Part shown: positions 55,160 to 64,000 of the stretch, in pieces
How positions within the stretch are numbered: the stretch's first letter is position 1
Layout of the letters: the number at the start of each line of letters is the position of its first letter
Assembly (NCBI RefSeq): GCF_030269925.1
Contig: NC_085109.1
Coordinates: 8,804,001 to 8,868,000, forward strand
Source of the DNA: Bombyx mori
Lineage: Eukaryota; Arthropoda; Insecta; Lepidoptera; Bombycidae
Length of the DNA: 64,000 nt
Direction of reading: 5' to 3'
Notes under the pieces: generated by a model
Databases searched by the model: none
Seen by the model: only the letters and a program-made list of their open reading frames with translations
Told to the model about the DNA's origin: nothing
Program-made: the position numbers and the translations under genes

Positions 55160-55930
55160 TTCTTTGATTCTGAAGTTATTTAGTTAGTTACGTACGCGCT
55201 CAGCCACAGACTTTAAGTGTTCAAATATATTTGCTTAATTTTTGGTTTTCTTTATACTACACCGACACAATACATATTTAAACTAAGTCAATAATAAAAT
55301 TATCGAGTTTATTGAAGATTAGAACTTTCAGGATTGTACCGTTGACGCAACACCTCCGTTAACGGATTCGTCCAATTTGGGACGTGAAATACAGAATTCT
55401 CAGCTGCATTATTACTCAGTAAGTAAGGATCCTTGTAATAATAAGATGCGGTTATAAATCATGGAAAGTTTATAAGGTATTTATAGCAAATACAACAAAA
55501 GGAATGTACGAATATTATATTAAATGCAACAATTGACCGAAAATAAGAAATATGTATAAATGAAATAAGTGTGTAATTTTTCGGTGATTAAATATTTATA
55601 TTGTGTATGTATGTATGTATATGGGGGAATGTTCAAGAAATATTTACTAAGCTTTGGGTTTTGTAGTTTGTACTAATAATTCTTGAGATTATAAAACAGG
55701 TAATCAACATTATACAGTTTACTTCTATTTATTACTAAGCTTACCGTGTAACAAAAATAATAATAGCCTGACGCCTAGAATGAGATATGGGTAAGTCTGC
55801 TGGCTACTAGTGCTTTACTTTGCGACTTCACATAATACCGTTATTAAAACGATAATCATTAAAAAAAATTGATTTAAAAACGGTAATTGTTCTTGTATGA
55901 GTAAGATCCATTTTCAATTATATTAAATTA
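55160..55930. other. No feature recognised; short GTAT microsatellite
   Basis: AT-rich DNA with a GTATGTATGTATGTAT run near 55605-55622. Confidence 0.4.
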
Positions 55931-56218
55931 CTAGCTGACCCGGCAGACTTCGTAGTGCCTCAATCGATAAATAAAAGACCTAAACTTTTGTATAAAATAA
56001 ATTTAAAACAAACAAAAGGAATCCGTCTGAGGGGGGACACATCAAACGGATTTTTTTTTATTATTATTTAATTCTGAGCATTTTCATATTTATCTACCTT
56101 TTAAACCTTCTCTGGACTTCCACAAATAATTCAAGATCAAAATTAGCCAAATCGGTCCGGCCGTTCTCGAGTTTTAGCGAGACTAACGAACAGCAATTAA
56201 TTTTTATATATATAGATT
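55931..56218 (+). repeat. RTE-like dispersed repeat, family D
   Basis: Second copy of the sequence at 29810-30106 (CTAGCTGACCCGGCAGACTT to TTTTTATATATATAGATT). Confidence 0.8.
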
Positions 56219-56762
56219 AATATTGTTCATGACTTTTCTTACAAAGAAATGAATCTCGTTTTGGTAAGTTCATATTACGTGAATTCGCATTGTAAGGCGA
56301 TGGCAACTGTAAGACTTATTATCGCGTCACTCAACAATGTCCGTGTCAATTTTTAAGAAGAAAAAACCTAAAATAACTTAACTATAGCTTTGGGGTAGTC
56401 GATTTAATATATTACAAAGTTATTCACTTAAAATTACAAAATCAAATTAATAACAAAATCATTAAAACTTAATTTATAACAACAATGTAAAGTATCGTTA
56501 AAAGTAATATTATAAATCCACGTTAATTATAAGATGATAATTAAAAACGTTAGCGGAAGTCGGATCGTGAAGTTAACAACCTAAATTTGCCGAAGTAAAA
56601 CATTATTAAAGCTCGCATATAATAAATTTTGATCGATAATTCTGTTTCGGGAACTATTTTTATTGAAGGTTATTTACATTCGAATGAAACGGCCAGATAC
56701 ACACTTAACAATAGATAGGTTTAATTTAGATACATTTTAAGCACAGAAACTGTAAAGGCGAA
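56219..56762. other. No feature recognised
   Basis: AT-rich intergenic DNA. Confidence 0.35.
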
Positions 56763-57210
56763 GTCGTCGTGGCCTAAAGGATAAGACGTCCGGTGCATAC
56801 GTGTTGAGCGATGCACCAGTGTTCGAATCTCAGGCGGGTACCAATTTTTCTAATGAAATACGTACTCAACAAATGTTCACGATTGACCTCCACGGTGAAG
56901 GAATAACATCGTGTAATAAAAATCAATCCCGAAAAATTATAATTTGCGTAATTTACTGGTGGTAGGACCTCTTGTGAGTCCGCCTATTTTGTGGTACCAC
57001 CAGTCTGCCTATTTCTGTCGTGAAGCAGTAATGCGTTTCGGTTTGAAGGGTGGGGGCAGCCGTTGTAACTATACTTGAGACCTTAGAACTTATATCTCAA
57101 GATGGGTGGTGCATTTACGTTGTAGATGTCTATGGGCTCCAGTAACCACTTAACACCAGGTGGGCTGTGAGCTCGTCCACAAATCTAAGCAATAACAAAA
57201 AAAAAACAAT
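56763..57210 (+). mobile_element. Full-length Bm1-type SINE with tRNA-like Pol III promoter
   Basis: It begins GTCGTCGTGGCCTAAAGGAT. TGGCCTAAAGG (56770) and GTTCGAATC (56821) are the A and B boxes. Linker, body and A-tail (57193-57209) follow in order. The B box is exact, so Pol III transcription is plausible. Confidence 0.93.
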
Positions 57211-57349
57211 TACAAGATTTTACTGAAGTTTCTGTGTCGGTCTGTACTAAGTTTATGCAAGTAATCGTAAGCCGAATTTTACAACTCTATTGTCTGCATT
57301 ATGGTAGAGTTATTTGACAAACATTTGTCCGTTATGAAATAGAAGTCTG

Positions 57350-57513
57350 ATATCATACTGTACCGCAGGAGCAACATGATGTAGTCCAACAGCCGGCTAT
57401 CAATTCCTGCCATTACCTTGGCCACACCCAGGGCACTAACCCTTGTCGCAATGCGCTGTAATGCACTCAGTGATACCGATAATGTTGCCAACTCAGAAGG
57501 AAGTCTACGTTTT
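57350..57513 (-). other. Unidentified coding-like segment
   Basis: On the minus strand a frame from about 57513 reads KRRLPSELATLSVSLSALQR, then IATRVSALGVAKVMAGID and SRLLDYIMLLLRY. It is hydrophobic-helical with balanced composition, unlike random AT-rich frames. Possible sources are a transposable-element protein remnant or a lone exon. No clear splice pair was found, and the later codons to the stop at 57279 look random. Confidence 0.3.
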
Positions 57514-58276
57514 AGAAATAAATTTTACTAGACGTTTCCAAGCAATATATTATAGCTATAACGAAAATATTAAGTAAAATAATTAAGGAATTCGGAACAT
57601 TAAAAAAATATGTACAAATTAGGCATTGTCGTGTACTAACTGTTAAACCTTGTTTACACTGGTGAAAATCTTAGAAAATACTACTACATAGATTTATCTT
57701 TCATGAACAAATTTTGTCTTGAAATGGGTCCCTGAATATGATGATTTTATTTTTGTAGAGTGCAATGTTCTTTGTACCCCCTTTTACGTAAATCAAATTT
57801 ATATTAAATCGTTTTAAGTTTTTCATTCAAACTTCGAGTAAGCGTAGTAAATATTAGGTACATCTAGAGGTGGTAATATTAAATATAATCTCGGAAATAT
57901 TGTGTTCTATATCTGGCACTCCAAGTTACTATGCACACACCAACACTGATAAGATGTAGGTGTACTAGTTCGTCTAAATAGATGGTCACCCTTCCTTTCA
58001 CTTGCAAAAGTGCCATACTTATAGTACAGTCGATTACTCTTAATTGCTAGTCATTATGTAAGATTAACAAACAATGATCGTATTCGTTTTTAAATGAGTT
58101 TTCTCGAGATTAATGTTTTAGTTTTTTAGTATCGTACTTATCCGCTGTTATAATTGAAATGCTTGGGCAATCAATGGATTACAGGCTTTTAGTTTGCACA
58201 GATAGATCAACAAACGATATTAACGTAACAATCAATCATGGCACTTACAATGGATACCTTTATCGTTAAGACAGTA
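57514..58276. other. No feature recognised
   Basis: AT-rich intergenic DNA. Confidence 0.35.
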
Positions 58277-58352
58277 TTTTTATTACCTTTGTAAGTAGAG
58301 GAGTGTATGGTCCATCTTATGATGGTTTCTGTTGCTTATGGACGTCACCAAT
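58277..58352 (-). repeat. Family B remnant
   Basis: TTTTTATTACCTTTGTAAG and TTGCTTATGGACGTCACCAAT keep the family B order. The copy is strongly diverged. Confidence 0.5.
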
Positions 58353-58477
58353 CTGATGTTTGAGTCCTCAGCTCTTTGCAAGCCTCGTTACAGGAATGAC
58401 ATGCTATACAAGTTTCAGTTCAGTTCAAAATGTCATAAACAGTACAACATGTATTCTACCACGTACCAGGTGACATG

Positions 58478-58562
58478 AGATCTCAATTGTATAGTTTGAG
58501 GACTGCCCCACCCCTGATACTGGAACGCTGGACTGCTTTATTGGATAAGTAGACACGATGCT
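58478..58562 (-). mobile_element. Bm1-like remnant
   Basis: GAGATCTCAATTGTATAGTT, GACTGCCCCACCCCTGATAC and GGACTGCTTTATTGG resemble the central Bm1 body. Low confidence. Confidence 0.4.
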
Positions 58563-59104
58563 GTTTGTTTTGTGGATAGAACTTCAAATCCACAGCCCCA
58601 ACCCACGTGATGAGCCTGAAATCATAGCACCGAATTAAAAAAAACAATATGCTCACCTTAAAAATTAAAATCTGTGTTTTAATCATTTAAAATGGACGAA
58701 ATTACAAATTATTATAGATTTAGATTCCTTAATTTTATACCTTGTTCTGAATCAATCCTTCAAGGATAGTTGAACTATAGATATACGCAGCTTATAAAGG
58801 TATATCCATATACTGATAACGGATAACGTTGTCACAAGCGGGCGGTGGCTTGCTCGTAAATATTCTCCGCATGGATCTAATACAAAGCAGAAATAAAATT
58901 GTAAAATACATATCTTTTTTATCGGCTGTTTCGAAAACATATAATTACATTTCGATAATATGCATTAGAAATGAATCTTTTGAAACTATTTAAAAAAATC
59001 GTGTCGCTTGACCTTTAGACAGTATCAACAATATGATAACTATACTATGTTATCGAATCCAAACTAACATAAATTCATAACACAAGTAGCGTTTTATTTG
59101 AAAT

Positions 59105-59556
59105 TCTTTTTTTATGTTTGCTTAGTTGGGTGGACGAGCTCACGCCCCACCCGGTGTTAACTGATTACCGGAGCCCATAGAAATCTACAACGTAAATGCC
59201 ACCACCTGCCTTGAGATATGAGTTCTAAGATCTCAATTTTTACAGTACAACGACTGTTTTTGTCTTACCTATGCTGATAGTCTTGAGAGGCTATTTCAGC
59301 TTCGCCCTAGCATGTAGGTGAGCTCACGGGGCTCAAACCGGAGTGATGCTAACACTGGCCCTAGCAAGAGCAGTGCTTCGCAAAATCTACCACCGAATCG
59401 GAAACGCGACCCACTGAGAAGATCCAGCGAGAAACTCAGTGGGCAAACAACGGCTGCCCCACTCTTCAAACCGAAACGCATTACTGCTTCACGGCTCAAA
59501 TAGGCAGGGCGGTGGTACCTACCCGTGCAGAGTCACAAGACGTCTTACCACCAGTT
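59105..59556 (-). mobile_element. Bm1-type SINE interrupted by a LINE tail
   Basis: The tail and middle lie at 59105-59256 and the remainder at 59447-59556 (CTGCCCCACTCTTCAAACC to CTTACCACCAG). ACAACGACTG and ACAACGGCTG bracket the insertion as a 10-bp duplication with one change. Confidence 0.9.
59257..59446 (-). mobile_element. LINE 3' tail, jockey-like family, nested in a SINE
   Basis: Minus copy with the T-rich end at 59257. It contains the ATAGTCTTGAGAGGCTAT hairpin remnant, CTAGCAAGAGCAGTGCTTCGC and the CCCACTGAG/CTCAGTGGG hairpin (59410-59443). It is truncated right after the hairpin. Confidence 0.9.
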
Positions 59557-59575
59557 AGTTCGGTAAGTTTTATTT

Positions 59576-59825
59576 TATTTTATTTTTATTGCTTAGATGG
59601 GTGGACGAGCTCACAGTCCACCTGGTGTTAAGTGGTTACTGGGGCCCATAGACATCTACAACGTAAATGCGCCACCCACCTTGAGACATAAGTTCTAAGA
59701 TCTCAGGTATAGTTACAACGGCTGCCCCACCCTTCAAACCGAAATGCATTACTGCTTCACGGCAGGAATAAGCAGGGCGGTGGTACCCACCCGCGCGGAC
59801 TCTCAAAAGGTCCTACCACCAGTAA
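59576..59825 (-). mobile_element. Bm1-type SINE, complete body, no head
   Basis: It runs from TTTTATTGCTTAGATGGGTG to GGTCCTACCACCAG, close to the common sequence. It lies only 20 bases from the previous SINE, in the same orientation. Confidence 0.92.
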
Positions 59826-61103
59826 AACAGTTCCAGATTCTATACCTTAATGCATCGTCAATAATCCACAATGATATATAGCGCTGGAAGCGATGTCTAC
59901 GGGCTTGCGAAATTAGAGCGGCCAAGAGCACGCGCTACCCGCCCCGCTCGTGCTGCTTGCGTGCGGAGCCTTAAATCCGAGTTATATTTAGAAACATTTT
60001 GCCTCTGAACGGGCTGATTAAAAATTTATAGTCAGGCTTGTAACAAAGTAATTCTGATGGTGAGATAATAATTTAGAATGTTAATAACCGACCGACTTAG
60101 GCATATTTATATTTATATAATACTAGTGGTCCCGCAGTAGTCGAAATTCAACTATAAAATTAATTGAAATTATAAGTTTGATCATTATTAGGGTTCTGCT
60201 CTCAATGACTATTTATTATACTTCTATAATAACAGCTTTCGCCAAGACTACACTTAAGACAAAAAACAATATTAATCGATTCTCAAGTTTACCACAGACT
60301 ATAAGCAATAACAAAAGTTTGACAACATGCATGTGTGTGTGTGTGTCAAATACATGGTAGTGTGTGTAATGTTTTTTTATTGAAATAATGTATTATTTAT
60401 GCATAATTTTAACAAAATATTAACGTTCTGCACTCCTTCTCTATATTCTCTATAAGTGCGGGAAATTTTATACTCCTCCGTCCGCGCAATTTTCGTAAAA
60501 AGGGGTACAAAGCTTTTGCTTCACGTATTAATATATAGATACACATATGTACAACATTTGGAAACGTTAAGCTATTATCAAGATTGCTGTAAGTCTTCCG
60601 TAGGATTTTTTCAATGTCTGACGGGCAAAACATTTCACGGTGCATTATTAAGTGATTACAACATAGATACCGACGCCTACTTTGAGAGTTGACATCGAGA
60701 GCTGCTTCTTTTTCTGCTTTTCTTTATCCCGCATCATATATGGTCGGCACAGTATTTCCTCTTTTGGTCTTCTCTTGAGGTTTACAACCACCTACCTGTC
60801 TGACGTCCACCCTCCTTGAACTGTATCTTCATATATTGCAATGTACCATAGTGCAAGACTTTTTATGTTACTTTTTTGGTATTCCTTTTAATGTTCTTGT
60901 TTTTGGTTCTTTGCTTTGCTATTTATTGTTTTTATAAAAATTTACGCTATAATCTAGATTTTCAAATACCAAAAGTTAATCAGTTGAATACGAATAATAC
61001 TTATCCGAGAAAATGATGTACTCGTAGTAAGAATGAATATTTCGTGAAAACCATTATAAATCGTGCAGTAATGCAGTAGTTTTTTTGCAATATGAAACAC
61101 ACG
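59826..61103. other. No gene supported
   Basis: AT-rich DNA with a TGTGTGTGTGTG run at about 60333-60347. A repeat-like start ACTAGTGGTCCCGCAGTAG at 60122 may be an RTE-type fragment. A weak repeat-like patch with GGTCGGCACAGTATTTCC is at 60744. Confidence 0.35.
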
Positions 61104-61297
61104 TCCTTACGGATCCATCAGACCCAATAACCTTTGCATTAGACGCCTTCAGCTCTAACACTAGGAGCAGGCTTAGGGACTCCGGTACCCGTACTGGTTG
61201 AACTCGACAAAGAGGTCGACGTGCAACCTAACCCATGAACCAGCTCGCTGAGTTTCTCGCCGGATCTTCTCAGCGGGTCGCGTTTCTGATCCGGTAG
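61104..61297 (+). mobile_element. LINE 3' tail, family C, cut by the next element
   Basis: CTTACGGATCCATCAGACC, GGAGCAGGCTTAGGGACTCC and the hairpin half-stems CGCTGAG (61246) / CTCAGCG are present. The copy stops abruptly at GATCCGGTAG, where the 61298 element begins. Confidence 0.8.
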
Positions 61298-61949
61298 TGC
61301 CCGGGACACCAGTGCTACGAGGCCCCTACTGTGTTGTGCTGTGCGGATAGTGAGTGCCCAAAGCGTGCGTGTTGTTATCTAGCGGTGTTGTTTCGGCGCG
61401 GAGACGTTCCGAGCAACGAAACGCAGGACCCGGGATCAGGTGAGTTGTTCGACACCTTCTTTCCTAACATTGGTTAATTGCGGGTAGTTGTCGTTCAGCC
61501 TGGAAAAGCTGCGTACTCATTTTATTCTAAGAATACAAACCGAGTTACGTTAGCGCCTTCGAGTCTGGCCATCTGTGTCCGTTCCCAGTCCTCCCCTACC
61601 CTTCGGGGTTAGGAGGGGCTGATACTAAACCCGCGTAAGCCAATTTACGGTGGTGGACCACGGCAAAGTCGGGAACCCGTAAACAGTTTGTTCTAGAATT
61701 AGTACATAGTTATTTTTCCTTATGCATAGTTATTTTTCCTTATTCTTTTTCTATTGTTTAATCATTTTAATTTTTACCACTTAATTATTTAAATTCATTT
61801 TGATATAATAATTTTTATAATCATATTGTAATCACCTACTAGCGCCACTGTGGCAGATTTATTTACTATAAAGTTAAGTTATTTCAATATACCCTCCATA
61901 GTTTTAATATTTTAAATTCTGTAAATATAATTTAATAAATACGGTTACA
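61298..61949 (+). repeat. Candidate 5' LTR
   Basis: It starts TGCCCGGGACACC and ends ACGGTTACA, with AATAAA 11 bases before the end and a stable TTCG-loop hairpin at 61590-61618. The GC-rich first part and AT-rich last part resemble U3/R/U5-type layouts. Only one copy is inside the window, so the definition rests on the borders alone. Confidence 0.4.
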
Positions 61950-62730
61950 TATTGGCGAACCGACCGATCTCCTTAAGTGGTCATTTATAGTATAGTTCAT
62001 TTCTTATAGCTCATAATCCATTTATTATCTTTATTATTTTGGTAAATATCACGAACATACTGTAGGTTCCCGTCGTTGCTGACTGACATAGTTTTTTTGA
62101 TTTATTATAATTTTAAATTATTGTGTAGTTGTAGGAGTTCTATCCCCACCTTAATTATAAGCTGGGGTGGAATCCTCCAGGTGCACTGGTATCGTGTAAG
62201 GACGATTGCGTTCTCAACGCGTACACACGATTGTCAATAGTTATTTTTAATTTTTCTTTTTTTATTTACATTAGATTAAAGTTTATTAATTATTAGATTG
62301 AATGTTTTTCCTTTTTTAACTTAGATATATATAGATTGGAACTCGAGCCCCAATGGTAAGCTAACTTTGATAGAGTGGTCTATTGTTCGTCTATTAGTTG
62401 TTAAATTTTTACGCACACTATAAGTAGCCGGCCGCGGCGGGTGCCTGCAGGGTGGATCGTTGCAGATTAATCGTAAGTGTATTTTTAATTTTTGTTTCAC
62501 TCTTGTTTTATTCTGTATTTATTACCTTATTAGTTGTATTATTCATTACTAGTTTACAAATCCTATTTTAAATTACGTTACAGTACTACTAATTAGTATT
62601 AGATTCAGTACATATTAGTTCTTAGTTGAACCACTCAGTATTTCGGTCGGTAGTCAGCCCTACAGTCACCGAATATACTTTACGAATGTACCGACAGTCG
62701 TGGGGACCAGTAAAACTTATTGGCTAAATC

Positions 62731-64000
62731 ATGTCTGGGGGGACATCACCCCCCATAATCAGCACCCCCGGCCCGTCCCGTAAGGGACGCCAAGTTATGA
62801 CGAGTCTGAGATTCAGACCTTCACCAGCAACCCGTACAGTCTCGATGGGACTCGGGACGGACAGCCGGCCCGGGCCTCCGGTCGCGGCCCAGAGGACTCT
62901 GAGGATCGAACCGGAGGAAGATATCCTTCCCCCGTTGACCGATCCCTCTGGGCCCTCTCGGCCGCGGAAGAAGGCCAGGTCCGAGTCCGACCGAGGCTCA
63001 TCGAGCGAAAAGGACAAGCGTCCAAGAATAGGCCCCTCGTCTAGATCGGAGGGAGAGGAGAGTGCGACCACGTCCTCTGCACATTCCTCAACCGAATCGG
63101 TCACTCCCTCCTCATCTAGGTCCTCGTCCCCCTCTGGGAGTCCAATCCCAGCCCAACCAATTCCGAAGCCTAGGGCTCCCGCCAGGACAGGGACAGCCCT
63201 AAGGCAAGTAAGATCCCCTCCTCGCTCTCCTTCCCCAACGCTATCTCCAATCCCGGTAGACTCAACTCGAGGTGCCCCCGCCCTAAGCGGCACGGCGGGC
63301 AACCTGGACTCCACCAGGTATATGGACCTCGAGTCTACCAGACCTCAACAGGTCCTTAAGCCCAACCCCACTCCCTCTACCTCCTATGCTGCCATGGCAG
63401 CTAGGCCAGGTATCCCTACCGCCCAGAGGACTTCCCAATCCTCACGAGTCCCTCCCCCGAGGCCGAAGGGTCGCGCCCAGGAGGAACTGCGCCGACACCC
63501 GCCAATTATGGTGGAGGCCCTTCCAAATTGGTCCCGCCATATGGCGGCCATTAGGGAGCGCCTGGGCCGCGCACCCTCGGCGCGACCCTTCGGCGCCGGC
63601 TTTAGATTTCTGCCGACGTCGGCTGAGGAGTATAGGGCGGTCCAGGCCTACCTGTCGGAGGCCTCTGCCAGGGACGGTACCATTAAATGGTACTGCTACG
63701 CCCTGGCGGAGGAGATGCCTTCGAAGGTGGCGGTCCGGGGCCTCCCTGCCGACACCGACGAGGCAGAAATCATCAATGCCCTGAAGGAGCTGGGATTCCC
63801 GGCTCGATACGCCAGGTGCATTAGGTCCCAGAGAGGGCGTCCGGGATGCGTGTTTCACGTAGCCCTGGACCACCTCTCGAAGGACGACCTCGCCCGCTTG
63901 TACGCAGTCAACGAACTGCTGTACCTGCCGGGGGTGACGGTCGAGGGATGGCGTCCGATCCGAGGGCCTGCGCAGTGTCATCGCTGCCAGGCCTTCGGAC
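62731..64000 (+). CDS. Gag/ORF1-like nucleic-acid-binding protein, partial
   Basis: The frame from the ATG at 62731 (MSGGTSPPIISTPGPSRK) is open for 423 codons to the window end. No stop occurs, and the composition (Ser/Pro/Arg-rich first 250 residues, about 60% GC) differs from the AT-rich surroundings. Residues 250-410 look like the PRE_C2HC region of LINE ORF1 proteins (HMAAIRERLGRAPSARPFG, VAVRGLPADTDEAE, YLPGVTVEGWRPI). The last codons CHRCQAFG are the start of a CCHC zinc knuckle, as expected there. The likely role is coating element RNA. Large minus-strand frames at 62724-63314 and 63442-63981 are shadows of it. It is related in type, but not closely, to ORF1 at 4253-5875. Confidence 0.88.
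   Translation, partial: MSGGTSPPIISTPGPSRKGRQVMTSLRFRPSPATRTVSMGLGTDSRPGPPVAAQRTLRIEPEEDILPPLTDPSGPSRPRKKARSESDRGSSSEKDKRPRIGPSSRSEGEESATTSSAHSSTESVTPSSSRSSSPSGSPIPAQPIPKPRAPARTGTALRQVRSPPRSPSPTLSPIPVDSTRGAPALSGTAGNLDSTRYMDLESTRPQQVLKPNPTPSTSYAAMAARPGIPTAQRTSQSSRVPPPRPKGRAQEELRRHPPIMVEALPNWSRHMAAIRERLGRAPSARPFGAGFRFLPTSAEEYRAVQAYLSEASARDGTIKWYCYALAEEMPSKVAVRGLPADTDEAEIINALKELGFPARYARCIRSQRGRPGCVFHVALDHLSKDDLARLYAVNELLYLPGVTVEGWRPIRGPAQCHRCQAFG

Larger units (their letters stand above)
61298..64000 (+). mobile_element. Retroelement, 5' portion (leader and Gag/ORF1), runs off the window
   Basis: A 1.43 kb leader (61298-62730) is followed by a GC-rich Gag-like frame. The first 652 bases begin TG and end TTACA, with AATAAA at 61933. 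They are followed by TGGCGAACCGACCG at 61953, which looks like an LTR plus primer-binding site. A splice-donor-like CAG/GTGAGT is at 61439/61440. However, the protein looks like ORF1 of LINEs. Whether this is an LTR element, or a LINE with a long 5' UTR, cannot be settled without the right-hand end. Confidence 0.7.

Noticed and set aside
62724..63981. Large minus-strand frames opposite the right-end Gag (62724-63314 and 63442-63981)
   Set aside because: They mirror a GC-rich plus-strand frame that is longer, uninterrupted and has recognisable motifs.
1..64000. CRISPR array, telomeric TTAGG array, rDNA or prokaryotic operons
   Set aside because: Looked for and not seen; the repeats are dispersed retroelements typical of a moth genome.

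Overview
The window looks like lepidopteran nuclear DNA, most probably silkworm (Bombyx mori or a close relative). The background is AT-rich and littered with about thirty copies of a tRNA-headed SINE that I recognise as Bm1-type. It also holds several non-LTR retrotransposon (LINE) families and small inverted-repeat elements. There is no sign of bacterial or organellar sequence. Species and family names come from memory of these repeats, not from a search.

Host gene (1571-12616, + strand). The only convincing host gene is the 3' part of a multi-exon gene, assembled here from splice sites. It has six exons, every intron in phase 1, a stop at 12614-12616 and an AATAAA at 12662. It encodes the last 164 residues of a charged, helical protein that I cannot name. 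Its 6.4 kb third intron carries two LINE copies head to tail (3127-8982) inside one 10-bp target-site duplication. The second copy is nearly full length (5' UTR, ORF1, ORF2, 3' UTR, A-tail) but has a one-base frameshift in its endonuclease region.

Middle (about 12.7-61 kb). This is intergenic or very long-intron DNA without a convincing gene. It contains Bm1 copies on both strands, three with the tRNA-like head and Pol III boxes, and a second short A-tailed family that shares its 3' tail with Bm1. It also holds 3' ends of jockey-like, R1-like and RTE-like LINEs, a Tc1/mariner-sized terminal-inverted-repeat element, and many nested insertions with readable duplications. The best nested case is an R1-clade RT fragment at 44569-46198 with a 13-bp duplication.

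Right end (61298-64000, + strand). A GC-rich retroelement begins inside another LINE tail. It has a 1.4 kb leader whose first 652 bases look like an LTR (TG...CA, AATAAA near the end, TGG-starting primer-site-like sequence). A 423-codon open frame then encodes a LINE-type Gag/ORF1 with a Ser/Pro-rich N-terminus, a PRE_C2HC-like region and the start of a zinc knuckle, and runs off the window.

Most noteworthy. The 5' UTR of the near-full-length LINE holds three tandem two-tier hairpins whose stems differ in sequence but stay complementary. The 3' UTR hairpin shared by two LINE families shows a compensatory base-pair change. Both suggest selected RNA structures in these elements.
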